A DNA stretch of 64,000 bases, taken from NCBI GenBank assembly GCA_002205965.3, contig NADL03000459.1, forward strand, positions 1,240,001-1,304,000. Reading direction: 5' to 3'. Shown in pieces: positions 47,040 to 57,993 of this stretch. Position 1 is the stretch's first letter, and each line of letters starts with the position of its first letter. A program made the translations under genes and the position numbers. Origin of the DNA: Kappaphycus alvarezii. Lineage: Eukaryota; Rhodophyta; Florideophyceae; Gigartinales; Solieriaceae. Below the pieces are notes generated by a model. That model was not told the DNA's origin and searched no databases. It saw nothing but the letters and a program-made list of their open reading frames with translations.

Positions 47040-47305
47040 TGAAACAGGTTTAGTGACCATTGACCTCGTCTAATGCTAGCAGGTTGCAGCCACTGGGTTC
47101 GGACGCCCCACATCCAGATGATTGTGAATTTATCTGTTTCTAATGTCACTGTCGACAGTACTTGAACGGATGAAGGGGCGTGAGGTGATAGGTCATTGCA
47201 GCATTTAAGGCTCGAATGGATGAAGGAGATGGCATGAATAGAGGATTGGAGGTATCGGTTTTCAGGTGGAGTAAGGTCTTTAGACCATGTTCCTCTGTTG
47301 TTTCA
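47040..47305 (+). repeat. Right LTR-like direct repeat
   Basis: 266 bp, TGAAACA...TGTTTCA, carrying an extra GGTCTTT-type 7-bp segment relative to the left copy. Confidence 0.85.
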
Positions 47306-48391
47306 TGCACGCGCAATGTACAAATCCATTAACCCGTCATTGTTATAATCTAGCTCCGTTACGGCAGATACTGAGCGTCTGAGGTCGCGAAAATCAAACC
47401 ATACAAACCTGGTGATGTCTACAAATGAAAAGGAATCAATCATCGGGAACACACGGAACACCGACAAGTGAACTACATCCATGACTCCGTCATTGTCAAT
47501 GTCCGTAACAATGGCACGTACCTCGTTCACCTTTGCGAGACCAGGGACTGACCGGAGGCTGTAGTTGCCCCTGATATTTTGGTACGCAAAATGTTCCAAG
47601 TCTGAGTTTCGACCCAAAAAGTTAACCACCAAAAGGTCGGGGCCACCTCCGTTTCTCCTCCTCTCGAGCCGTGTCTGTAGCGAGAGGTGCGCAAATACCG
47701 GGACCCGTCCACGTGAGGCCGCTTGACCAAAGCCGAACTGGTTCGTGATGTCGGAGATGGAACGGTCTAGTTTGGTAAGGAAGATAAAAGGGGGACGGAG
47801 GTTTGCGCCGCGGCCACCGCCGACGGAAACGGCGATAATTTTCTCGTTGGTGCGAGCGGATCGGGCGGCAACTGAGACGCCATGAATGTCAGAGCGAAGG
47901 GAAAAAGAGGAAGGGGTGAACGTGCCATTGGAAGTGCCGAAGAAGAGACGCTGAGGGGAACGGTTATGTTAGGTGAGGAGGAAATCGTAATGGCCGTCAG
48001 AATCAATGTCGGCGATAGTAGCGCCACCGAATTGCTCGCTGGAAGTAGGCTGTGTGATGCCAGATTCGGAAGTGACATCCCTAAAGGAGGTCTCGTCGTC
48101 ATCTTGTGATGGTGATGAGGGAGAGTTGGATGTTTGAGTTGGTGTCGGCGTTAGCGTTAATGAGCGCTCTGTGGTTTGGGTTAGGAGCTCTAATGCGGAA
48201 GTGGATGGAGATGCGCTTGGTGTCGCAGGGGATACAATTGGTAGTGAGCTTTCTATTGGAGTAGTAGAAACTGGTGCGAAAAACGGAAGTTCAGCATCTT
48301 CCTCAGGCGGCTGAGGAGTTGTTGACAGAGTTAATTGGGCTGTCGTAATGGAGACTAGTGTGCAAATGAGCAGGGAGAAGTAGGAAGGCAT
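47306..48391 (-). pseudogene. Secreted FG-GAP repeat protein, 5' portion
   Basis: The minus-strand frame starts at ATG 48,391 with a signal peptide (MPSYFSLLICTLVSITTAQ), then a serine/threonine/proline-rich linker to about residue 95. FG-GAP/VCBS blades follow, with calcium loops ADIDSDGHYDFL, TDIDNDGVMDVV and LDYNNDGLMDLY. Such seven-bladed propellers act in adhesion or extracellular enzyme-like proteins. A single in-frame TAA at 47,969-47,971 falls between FLLT and HNRSPQR; the frame is otherwise open to 47,306, where the LTR-flanked element begins. With the stop, the insertion and the LINE tail at the 3' end, the gene is dead in this copy. Confidence 0.75.
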
Positions 48392-49158
48392 TGTTTCTTC
48401 GTTGTTTGTGAAAAGTTACGTTTTGATAGTTGATCGAACGGGCGATGATAGTTCACGTGCGGGCAGAGTACGGAGATGAATTATCCTAGTATATGTAATG
48501 CCGAAGTTCAACAAGTGAGGGATCGATTAGACTTGAAGTCATCGAGGAACAAAGCATATGTTAATGCTGTGCCTCGGGTCCAGCAAAAGAACGGAAATGA
48601 AGCGGCGTGGCCGAAATAATCTAATCTTGCTGTGTCATTTCCATAGCGCCCTGGTTACACTCATCGCTCTCATTCTCTTCGAATGAGGAAAACCTCCTTT
48701 CTGCGGATCCAAAGGTTTCATGCTCAATTCGTCAATCTTCATTGCTGGCATGCTGCCTTACTGAATACGCATCGACATAAATAACATGTTTACAGTGATA
48801 TCATACGATCCCTCTCCAATGCCAATGTCGTATGATTAAAGGAGAGAACACCGCATGCGGTAACAACGGGACTGTACTGTAGTTGTAGGATAGTCACTCT
48901 GGCAAAAGCATCTTTTTCTACGCGACTACTGTAACTCCATGAACCTTTGCAGTTCGATACGCAACATTTTCTTCGTTCGGTAAAATACAGCGAGCAGTAG
49001 CTGCAAGCATACTGGCAGCTCACATTCAGAGGTTCCATCAGACCGAAAAATGAGTTCACGGATTTCCAACTCAACATGAATAGCCTCAGAAACCAATGTA
49101 GTAACCATTACGGTGCACTTATTGTCGCAAGTGATCTCGGATCCTATTAGCCTACATA
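48392..49158. other. Spacer upstream of the FG-GAP gene
   Basis: Would hold the FG-GAP promoter; no motif singled out. A GACTGTACTGTAG site lies at about 48,871. Confidence 0.4.
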
Positions 49159-49342
49159 CAGTGCGGTGCAAAAGTATAGACTCAAATGAATTGAGAAAAA
49201 TATTAAAATAAGCCAGATATATTGTGTACCACAAAAATCGTCTTTAAAAGCTGAGTAGAACAGCAGCATTTTTTAAAGAAAACAAAAGACAGTACCTGTG
49301 GGAATAAAAAAGTGATTTTACCAGTGCAAAAATATAGACTCA
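49159..49342 (+). repeat. Left terminal inverted repeat
   Basis: 184 bp; outer site at 49,164-49,182 and inner site at 49,324-49,342 share GTGCAAAA.TATAGACTC. Confidence 0.85.
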
Positions 49343-49457
49343 AGAAATGTTTGAGATTGTCAAGTGGCGGGAAATGCAAACAGAATGTACAAATGCATAC
49401 CAAAAGACTCTCCTCGCCTCTCTCCAGGAATCCGTTGCGTTTCAATGCATTGCAATC

Positions 49458-50454
49458 ATGCCGCAGCAAAAGCGACTCACTGCAGAAGAGCAAGCATCAA
49501 TTTTAGCCTTGCGCAATGCCAAACTCACCACAAGGCAGATATCCGATCAGTTGAAGCGCTCTCAAACTGTCGTTGCACGCTTTCTCAAGGATCCAAAGTT
49601 TTATGGATCCAAAAAAAGAAGTGGTCGCCCATCCAAGATACCACCCGCCGCAAGGAGGCAAATCGTTCGAGAAGCAAAATGATCTGGACACAGTTCCAAT
49701 CGCATCAGGCAAGACTTGCAGCTTCACGTTTCGAAGCATAGCGTCTTAAGAGTACTGCAAAGTAGCCCTGAGCTGGCTTACAAAAAAATGAGGACTACTT
49801 TCTATCTTACGGAACATCACAAAAAGGAGACATTGAACTGGTGTATGGAAAAGGGGAGCATGATCATTCTTTTTGGAAGCAAATCATTTTATCTGACGAG
49901 AAGAAGTTCAACGTGGATGGTCCCGATGGTTGCGCATACTACTGGCATCAAGTAGGCACTGAAAAACGTATTTACAGTAAGCGTCAGCAAGGTGGTGGTG
50001 TTCTCATGGTTTGGGGTGTTTTTCTCACTACGGAACTTGTGATCTTATCTTCGTTGAGGGTCGAATGAACTCTACAAGGTATCAAGAGGTTCTCAAGAAT
50101 CATTTGTTGCCATCGGCTGCCAGGACACATGGCGAATCTTGGACATTTCGACAAGACAACTGTCCGATTCATGTTTCTAACTCTACCAAGGCCTGGTTTA
50201 ATGAAATTTCTGTCGATGTTTTGGAATGGCCATCAAGGGCTCCTTACTTGAACCCAATCGAGAACCTATGGGGGATCGTCGCTCGCCGGGTTTACCAGGA
50301 TGGAAAGCAGTTTTCATCCTTGGTAGATTTGAAAGAGGCGATTCTCAAGGAGTGGTCCCTCATTTCTGAAGAGCTCCTCCAGAATCTGGTGAAATCAATG
50401 AAACGTCGCATTTTATCTATTGTTAGCCGTTGTGGGGCAAAATTTTCATATTAA
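49458..50454 (+). pseudogene. Tc1-like transposase, DD34E, frameshifted
   Basis: Starting at ATG 49,458, the protein has an N-terminal helix-turn-helix (LTAEEQASILALRNAKLTTR), a GRPSK hook between the two DNA-binding modules, and the catalytic motifs SDEKKFNVDG, FRQDNCPIH and YLNPIENLWG, giving D, D and E with 34 residues between the last two. All three acidic residues are kept. Damage is a TGA at 49,680, a frame change near 49,845-49,860 and another near 50,010-50,030. The catalytic residues surviving with only three lesions suggests a younger death than the 38-kb copy. Confidence 0.85.
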
Positions 50455-50492
50455 GACCTCTAAAGGCTTATTGTTTGAGAATAAATGTGATC

Positions 50493-50677
50493 GAGTCTAT
50501 ACTTTTGCACCGGTAAAATCACAGTTTTTATTCCCACATGTTCTGTCTTTTGTTTTCTTTAAAAAGAATGCAGCTGTTCTACTCAGCTTTTAAAGACGTT
50601 TTTTGTGGTACACAATATATCTGGCTTATTTAAATGTTTTCTCAATTCATTTGAGTCTATACTTTTGCACCGCATTG
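50493..50677 (-). repeat. Right terminal inverted repeat
   Basis: 185 bp, complement of the left arm with about a dozen differences. Confidence 0.85.
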
Positions 50678-51029
50678 TACATGTACATACAGTTCCACGA
50701 ATGAAAATTACCCTTGGAATTAACGTCGTATAGTACTAATGCTTGTCCTCCTTTTCTAAGACCTCAGCGATTACAGTCACTTCTGCCTCACTTGTTGACC
50801 AGTAAAACACTACAAACTTCCCCCTTTCTGCCAAGGGGGAAAGCTTTGGGTGTTTTACCCTTGGAAGATACATCCGATCTATCCCAAGTCATTGCCCTTT
50901 TGGCAATGACTTGTCTCCTGCGAAACAGTGTGGTCTATTCAATATTTCGCTTTTCCATAGCTTTTGAACAAAAGTCATAGTTTCTTCCAGTGGAATACCA
51001 GTCCCTGCCTCACTGAAATGAAAATTTCA

Positions 51030-51805
51030 CACTTCAAAAAAGTCATCCCTGAATTGCCACGTATAAGCTGGCTAGTTCCTGCGCCTATTTCTGCGCTCAG
51101 AGGCTGGCATTCGGCGGTGTCCGCCGTCGTTAAGGAGCTCGTGACAACTGTCGCCACTCACGCAATGGGACGGGTTTCGAAGATGCAAGATATTCTTTTG
51201 CTGCCCTCCGCAGCGTTTCTCGAAACTACAGTATTCAAGAGTTTCGAGAATACCGTTTTCCGGATCCATCGCTCTCCGACCCTGGCTCTGTTACCTCCCT
51301 CCCTCCCGTTGAGCGCCGCCGACATACTGCCCAATTTCTCAGGCAGGTGTCTGGTGATGCCGAACCCTCCAACACAACACTGCGTCTAGACATGTACATA
51401 GCGGACTCCGAGTTTTCTGCTTCCCCGCATGGATTCGATGTCTCTGTCATCAGCCCGCATTCCTCCTCCTACGCTCATGCTGGCCCTACATCTCACCTGG
51501 TCAAGACGGAAATTGAAAAACAACGTCATTATGCAGGCCTGTGCGCCCACTATGGCATTGAGCTCCACCCCATAGTGGATGATGTTTATGATGGCATTGG
51601 GTCTGGTTTCGAAATGGGTGCCCAGCAGGTAGCCAATTTCAACGCTGCAAAGAATGGTAATTCGCCAGCGTCCGAAAAAGCGAAGCTACTCACCAGCCTT
51701 ATTTGCTTCGTCGTTCACTACACTGCTGAGTCCGTAATTTCCCCTTGCCTTCACCAGGGGCCCTACTGGATAGTGGGCTTTCCTCCATTTTTATCCTCCA
51801 AGTAA
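51030..51805 (+). pseudogene. Non-LTR retrotransposon fragment, family 3
   Basis: A first frame (about 51,030-51,389) contains VVKELVTTVATHAMGRV, also found as a relic at 6.6 kb. A second frame (51,347-51,805) gives LRLDMYIADSE then FDVSVISPHSS, KTEIEKQRHYAGLCAHYGIE and VYDGIGSGFE. This follows the endonuclease-core order of families 1 and 2 (R-x-D ... hDVTVxxP ... EKxxHY ... hhG-hG), but the sequence is distinct. The zinc-binding part is not clear. At least one frameshift separates the two pieces and the reverse transcriptase is absent. Confidence 0.5.
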
Positions 51806-52238
51806 AGTGACGCACCTCTTTGCAGCTACACTCCGCATTGGCAGTAACCTTCAATGCGGCTAGTTTGCTTGCTGCGTCCCCCGTGCTGGAGAATGTATCC
51901 GTTACGCATTTTCCGGCCTGTGTCTTTCGAGTATGCCCGCTTAAATAAAGATCCCATCTTCTCTTTCTCTCTTAAGGCTGTTGAAGGGGTACTAAGACGA
52001 CGTTTTAAAGCAAGGTGTGGCCTTCCCTCTGCTGGCTGGTAGAATGCAGTGCCATCTGCGCATGTCACAACATTTCACGTATATGCTCAATACCATTCAA
52101 GTTGACTTGGTATCAGGCAGCAGATCCGTTACAGTAAATGAATCCCTCGTGTTCCCGCGCATAGATTTTCTCCATGATAATGTATCATTCCAAAAGAGGA
52201 ATTGGAAAGCCCCGTGTACCGTACAATGCCTACAGTAG
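51806..52238. other. Spacer, possibly decayed family-2 sequence
   Basis: No motif recognised before the GKHALTC segment at 52,239. Confidence 0.35.
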
Positions 52239-52416
52239 ATGGGCAAACATGCACTGACCTGCAAGGATGATGACGGGCAAACCAGGCGTGACAATGTGCT
52301 TCGCAATGCCCTGCATGGCTACTGCAAAGAACTCGACATCACTGCTCTCGTTGAACACCCGCTCCCGTCCACCCCCTCCCACCCCATGCCTTTCTTCCGT
52401 ATGGACCTGTACATAC
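52239..52416 (+). pseudogene. Non-LTR retrotransposon fragment, family 2
   Basis: The frame gives GKHALTCKDDDGQTRRDNVL, YCKELDITALVEHPL and FRMDLYIP, nearly identical in order to the 39-kb copy. It is cut at the YIP codons by the left end of the hAT element. Confidence 0.7.
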
Positions 52417-52570
52417 CAGGGTTGGGGAAACGTGTCATTGGGAGGTACATGGAAAGGTACATGTGCAGGTACATTAAGCAGGTACCTGTCCAAAACATTT
52501 GCTAAAATTCTCTGAACCAGTACGTATCATGTACCGCGGTACATGCAGTTCTGAAAAGAGTGTACCGTAA
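52417..52570 (+). repeat. Left subterminal GTACATG/GTACCG motif array
   Basis: GGTACAT, GTACATG, GTACC and GTACCG motifs recur every 10-30 bases in this left end and again in the right end (55,805-56,050). Clustered subterminal motifs are where hAT transposases usually bind. Confidence 0.55.
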
Positions 52571-53469
52571 CTGATAGGTTGAAAATGGCCCCGAAGAAAG
52601 AGGGAGCCACTAACTACCCGAGGTGAGAGTCATTGCGAGCGACTAAAGTGGTACGGTAGACGTTAACGGGCGGTGGGGAAGAGTGGGCGTGAAAGCTGAG
52701 TGACTGCTCTAGTAACCAACTCTAAACGGGATCTAATAGCCAACTCTAAAGGGGTAGGCTCTACCACCTGTGCTCTGAGACTTGAGTAAAGAAGAATTGA
52801 TTTTGGGTCTGGAGTTGACTCTCAACTTCCTGACTATTTGGGAGTGGATCTGAAGTTGTCCGCCAACTTCCTTTATACGCTATTTGTGTGTGACTTAGTC
52901 TGTCGAGCGTCCCACTAGGGCCTGCTGGTCCCGAAGTGCTCCTAAAATTTCACTCGTACCCCCCGTTATATACTGCACAGTTCCTAACCACAGAAATTTG
53001 TAGTTCCTTCGCAGTACCTTTTCCAGCTCCGCACTGCTGCAGTACAATGCAAAGCATCCCTCTAAAAATAATCAAAAATTAAACTTTCATTCCAGTGCCA
53101 GCGCAGCGTGCCAAAACAGTGTTCAGAAAATTTTCATTACAACAGTAACCATATGCCGCCCGAAAGATTGAATACATCTGTAAGTGTCATCTCATGCACC
53201 GCCGATTTTGACAAGTTCATGTACCCATTTCTCGGATGATCACAAGCCCTACCCGAGGTCCAAAACGCTAAAAGAAAAACTTCAAAGAACCCTTTCCTCA
53301 ACAGCCACAAAAATCCTCGAACTCAGAGCTCAATTCACATCAGTCCATGAGATATCAACAATCAAATCAACCACCAGCTGATTCTGAGCCTATCACTGCA
53401 TCTCACCAATGCTCGGCAACCGATGTTCTTAAGCTCTCCCAACAAACTTATTCAGTCAACCAGAAAACT

Positions 53470-55466
53470 GGAGAAAAGGCAAGCCTTTGGGGATTTCACA
53501 AGAAACATGACCAAACCACTTATGCTTGTATTGTCTGTGCACCTGAAATTACGGCAGCATCGCGACCCAACAAAAAAGATCGCGAAAGTCTACTCAAGTT
53601 TCATGGAAGCATGAGCAGAAACGCACTGCGCAGACATCTGAATGAACACCATCAAGAATTTTTCAACCAATTTGAGACCTCTTTATCATCACCTAAGCCT
53701 CCATAAAACCCGAAGCTTCAGACATATCTTGAAACTCATCGGAAGTACAATCCTACTTCCGATACTGCCAAAGAGGCAAACAAGAAACTAGTTTTGTTGA
53801 TTGAAAAGGCAGGTATTCCATTTGCATTTTTTGATCATCCGGACTTCCAAAGATATGTTCACTTTCTCAACCCTCGTGTCTTGATTCCAGATCGAAAATA
53901 ATTTGTCCAGAAGCATATCCCTGCTTTTACGAATCAAGTTTTGGAAAACATAGTTATGCCGCAATTGGCAAAGTTAGAATCAGTTTCTATCTCGGTTGGT
54001 CTGTTGATGAGCCGCGGGTTTGAGGACACTTTCAATTTGATCGCACATGGTGTTGATGAAGACTTCAAGAAGAAAATATTTCACTTAGCACTGATTCAGT
54101 GTGATAGCACAAAAGGTGAATCCTTTCATGATATTACGGCCGGACAGATGGGCAAATTTCGGATTCAGGAGAAGATTTTTCGTGTGTCAAGGATGGAAGA
54201 TCTAACCTGATTGCATGAACCAACATTATTAAGTCGTCAACTGCATTTAGAGGAGCAGACATAGGAAGTTGTTTCAGTGGAGTTTACTTCGCTCATATCA
54301 TATCCGGGTTATGTAATTCAGCATTATCTAACACTAGCACAAACGAAAAACCTCTCATTGACATTTAAAAGGTGTATTCATCTTTGCAAAAGTGCATTAC
54401 TTGAACAAATAAATCTTCTAAAGGCGGTAAGAAATGGCTAGACGCTTGCAGAGATGCTCTCATACAAAGAAGTTGTTCGGAAGTTCTTTGGATCTAAAGA
54501 TGACCGCAATCTTCGAAGCTGCATTCCGAGTCCGGATTCATGGGAATTGTGCAATGAATCGTCGACACACTTGAACAGCTTGTGTTATCAAGTATACTCA
54601 GCCAGAAAAAAACATAGAATGTAAGTGAAGCTGTCGCCCATAGAATCGACGAGTAATTGATGTTTCAGAAGACTTGTCAGACTGTGATGCCAGTGGCTGC
54701 TGATTATTATGATGCGCAACTAGGAATGTTCAAAGCCAGAATGGCTGCCTGCGTGGTTGAGTCGTTCATGGATGGGCTGCACCCGTTCTCTGTATTTCGA
54801 TCAATGGATAGCACATATGTTCATCATTATCTGTCAGTAGGTTTTGATGCTTAGTTTAAGTAATTGAAGTCCACTTTAATTCGATTACACCAGACTGACC
54901 AAGCAACGCAAGATCATTGGCAGGGAAATGAGTTGAAAAAGTATTAATACCATTCTTGATAATTGTCAACGCCGAGAATCATTCCGATTACTCACTGGAC
55001 GTAGGCCTCCGGGGGAACTTTCCTTCAGAGTCTCCTAGAACTGACGAGGTTGGAGATTGTTTTTTGCGAGACGAAGAATCCAGCAAACATGAAGATATTG
55101 CTAAAGCAACGATTTCAGTACTTCGTTTGTACCGATCGGAGCCTTTCATGGAAGGAGATGACAAATACAGCTGGTTATCGAACAAAGGCTCTTTTTCCAA
55201 CAGTAGCAAAGTTGTGCAAGTTCTTTTTGGGTATTCTTGCGACACAGATCGAAAATGACCATATAATCAGCTTAGCGGGTCGTATATTAAGTTCTGTTCA
55301 TAATCGAATCTCAACGGAGAACATTAACCACTTCGTCACAATTGCAAAGAACTTTCATAATGACGGTAATTTCTTTAATCAGGTCAAGTCAATGGAAGAA
55401 TTTAGTGAGTATCCGTTGAGGATAGAATCAAACGACTCTGACGACAAAAATAATGACGAAGATTGA
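53470..55466 (+). pseudogene. hAT transposase, decayed
   Basis: A BED-finger-like block at 53,470-53,705 has YACIVC then RNALRRHLNEHHQEF, giving C-X2-C and H-X4-H ligands. After a stop, 53,730-54,210 gives AGIPFAFFDHPDFQRY and ISVGLLMSRGFEDTF, matching the start of the catalytic region in hAT enzymes. The 3' block (from about 55,190) reads ALFPTVAKLCKFFLGI ... LAGRILSSVHNRIS, the C-terminal dimerisation domain in which FP-L---A---L and RS/R-L motifs are conserved, and ends with an acidic tail. At least four frame changes and several stops are present. About 700 bases in the middle (54,210-54,950) are barely readable. Confidence 0.65.
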
Positions 55467-55804
55467 AAGAAAAGCTTAGCCGAAACAGAACCCCCTTTTA
55501 CATAGTTCTCGGTACTGCCATTTGACCATTTACGACGAGTAACGCTTAATTTCTAATCCTCGCCTTTTGAACCTTGGTTATGAAAGATATTTCCTATTGC
55601 CAGCATGGGAAAGATATGGCTCAAATAAAACCAAGGCGGGTCCTCAGACCAGAATTAAACTCCAAACGACAGTCCCTTGCTTTCTGTGACATGTGACATG
55701 CACATTGGTGCAGTTTTAGCGATGATTCTTTTTGCCATTGAACTCACGTTCTCTTCATTGGTTGGCCATGTTTTTACAATTTGAACACATGGTCTGGGTC
55801 AAGT

Positions 55805-56063
55805 ACTAGTACATGCAGATATTTGGCACATTTATAGCTGTACCTGGTACATGTTATTACATGTACCCATGTACCGTGCTGTTAGATTAATTTTCAAGAG
55901 GTATACCTCTACTTAAACTGTATTATATATTATATGTACCGTGATTTCTCCAAACTAGTCTTATTTATATGTACCGTAATACCGATGTACCGCGGTGCTT
56001 AAAAATACTGTAATGCTCCATGTACTAGGTATATGTTTTTTTCACATGTACTCCCCAACCCTG
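55805..56063 (+). repeat. Right subterminal motif array and terminal repeat
   Basis: GTACATG, GTACC and GTACCG motifs are clustered, then the terminal CCCCAACCCTG. Confidence 0.55.
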
Positions 56064-57941
56064 GTATTCAACTACTTGATCACTGTGGAGCTTGTGAACC
56101 ATGTATGCAAATCGCCGTTAAAACCACGGCAGAGATGGGCTGAAAGTGCTCAACACATCGCTCTTCTTCGCAATTGGGTAGACCGCTGCGTAACCATTGT
56201 ACTCATCTACATACGAGACGATGTACAGAGAACCTCCAAGTGAGGCTGTGGAAATCGGTCTACAGACATCAGAATGTATCACATGAACAACTTGAATAGC
56301 CCTATGGGCTTTGTCATGAATGGAGAGTCTCACATGCTTTCCCTTGATAAAATCTGCGCATATGTGCTCTATCCGCTTGCCGGGAGTGATACTAAGACCT
56401 TTTATCGCACCTACTCGGTTCATCTGCCGAATGCCCTTGATATCAGCATGTCCAAGCCTCTTTTGCAACAGGAACTCATCCTTTTACATGGCTACACTTG
56501 CTCTGGCAGGCTGATAATTATTGCCATGATCACCATCGTTAGAGTCCGAGTCATCGCTGGACTCCGCTGTTACATCATCATTAATCACAAGATGCCAATT
56601 GATATGATAGAAACCTTCCGTATTTTGACCAGTCATACTGGTTGAACCATTCAGTACTGTACTGCATTGCACCTTCCAGATCTCGAGCTAAATCGAACTG
56701 TGAACCCATGCCCACAAAGTCTAGGGACTGATACCAAGTCTGTAACCAAGTCCTCCACATGCAGTGCATCCGAAAACCTATTGAAGCGCCTCCAACTTTG
56801 AGCGCCATGCCTTATGTAGCCGCAGAGCAAGATATCTCCCTTCATGATTGTGGTGAAAGTATCCTATTTCCAAGCACAATCCTGTTTAATGGGATGGATC
56901 TCCAGCTGAACAGAAACCTAGTGTCCTTAACCATGTGGTCAGATGCCCCAGAGTCAAGTATGATGGAAGAATTTTCATCAGATGAAGATCTGATAGACGA
57001 ATTTCCGTCATATCCAGAAGATGACGATTTTCCCCTTGCCATAAACACTTTGGCCTTCCAGGTGTCGCCGTTCTTGGTCTTAGAACCAAACTGTCGATCT
57101 GAGGAGCTGCCTTTTGCCTTCTCCTCACGTTGCTCAAGATCAGAGCAGTCATTGGCAATAATTCCCTTCTCACCACAACGGAAGCACGAACGCTTCTCCA
57201 CGAACTTGTGGCCACCACCCTTTCCATCCCACTTTTTATTGGCAGAAATAGCCTTCCTTTCCTTTTTGCCAGATTTAACACCGAGTAACCAGCTCTTGTC
57301 CTCATATTCTTGCAAGAGCTTCGCCGAGACGGCCTCCCAGCTCAAGTTGTCCTCACTAGTCTGCAGTGCAGTCACAGCGCTGCCATATGAAGACCTGCCC
57401 GTATCACCAAAGGACACCAGCAATGTAGCCACTCGAACTTCTTCTTCTCTGAAACACTGTATTGCCTCGGTTCAGTTTTAAATCTCCTCGAATGCCTCAA
57501 TATATTCCGCCACTGCCTGAGCGCTATACCTTAAACTGTTCAACATAGACAACAGTTGCACTCTCTTGGCAACATTCGACACATTATACCGCTCGGAGAG
57601 CAGCTTCCACATACGTACGGATCTCTCGTCTTCATGATGCAAGTTCTCAAAGGCTTATCACCGAGCCCACGAATGATCACCTCACAGACATCGTCCACCT
57701 TTTGCTCCAGCCCTGCCTCCAACGTCCCAGTGGTGTTCCCAACGATGTCTTCATCCACTACGTTGAACACTGCCCTGGCCCTGAGAGAAGTTTTAGTACG
57801 ATCTTTCTACAAATAAAAGTCCTCGCCTGGCTTTCCATGGAACTTGTGCACTCGCTTATAGTCCTCCATCACAGCACACCACAGCAACCATATTCTTGCC
57901 TCACGACAGTAACACACACGCAACAGCGTCTCACGAAATGA
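56064..57941 (-). pseudogene. Ty1/copia gag-protease-integrase relic
   Basis: Reading leftwards from 57,941: Gag (YKRVHKFHGKPGEDF, then VIIRGLGDKPLR and YVWKLLSERYNVSN), Gag C-terminal part with zinc knuckle CFRCGEKGIIANDC (C-X2-C-X4-H position replaced), protease ILDSGASDHMV with the D-S-G active site at about 56,960, the GAG-pre-integrase part KRLGHADIKGIRQM, and the integrase start VIHSDVCRP ... GSLYIVSYVDEYNGY with the first catalytic Asp. A decayed HSDQVVEY at about 56,070-56,095 corresponds to the second Asp region (rSDnG-Ey) and is cut off by the hAT end at 56,063. Multiple frame changes break it. Its 5' LTR and primer site lie at 57,994-58,546, and the reverse transcriptase is lost. 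Confidence 0.75.
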
Positions 57942-57993
57942 AAAAACGTGGCACTAGGTCTTACGGAAAGTAAAGACTCAAGGTTTCAGCACT

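Larger units (their letters stand above)
43922..47305 (+). mobile_element. LTR-flanked element carrying an NTPase-nuclease gene
   Basis: Two direct repeats bound a 3.4-kb segment: 43,922-44,180 and 47,040-47,305. Both begin TGAAACA and end TGTTTCA, short inverted termini with TG...CA as in LTRs. They differ by a 7-bp indel and a few bases. Directly after the left repeat, TGGTAGCA at 44,182 matches the start of an initiator-tRNA primer site. The flanks are TGCCC (43,917-43,921) and TGCAC (47,306-47,310), a 5-bp duplication with one mismatch, and the split FG-GAP gene rejoins in frame. The interior (44,181-47,039) shows no gag, protease, integrase or reverse transcriptase; its main ORF is the NTPase-nuclease. 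A clear polypurine tract before the right repeat is not visible. It would be a non-autonomous element dependent on enzymes supplied in trans. Confidence 0.7.
49159..50677 (+). mobile_element. Tc1/mariner element with long terminal inverted repeats
   Basis: The element begins CAGTGCGGTGCAAAAG at 49,159 and ends with its complement (one mismatch) at 50,677, flanked by TA at 49,157-49,158 and 50,678-50,679. Inverted repeats extend to 49,342 and 50,493, about 185 bp, with high similarity. The sequence GTGCAAAA(A/G)TATAGACTC occurs at both the outer and inner end of each repeat, the IR/DR layout of Tc1-like elements in which each arm has two transposase sites. A single transposase gene lies between. 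Confidence 0.9.
52417..56063 (+). mobile_element. hAT element
   Basis: The ends CAGGGTTGGGG (52,417) and CCCCAACCCTG (ending 56,063) are inverted and the CAGGG start is typical of hAT. Inside are a BED-type finger and a C-terminal hAT dimerisation region. The 8-bp flanks, GTACATAC left and GTATTCAA right, match at only four positions. The left flank is a family-2 LINE and the right flank a copia integrase, so the element is not sitting in a single intact target. Confidence 0.75.

Noticed and set aside
52417-52560. Repeated GTACATG units as a CRISPR-like array
   Set aside because: Units are short, irregularly spaced and lie in hAT ends of a eukaryotic genome.
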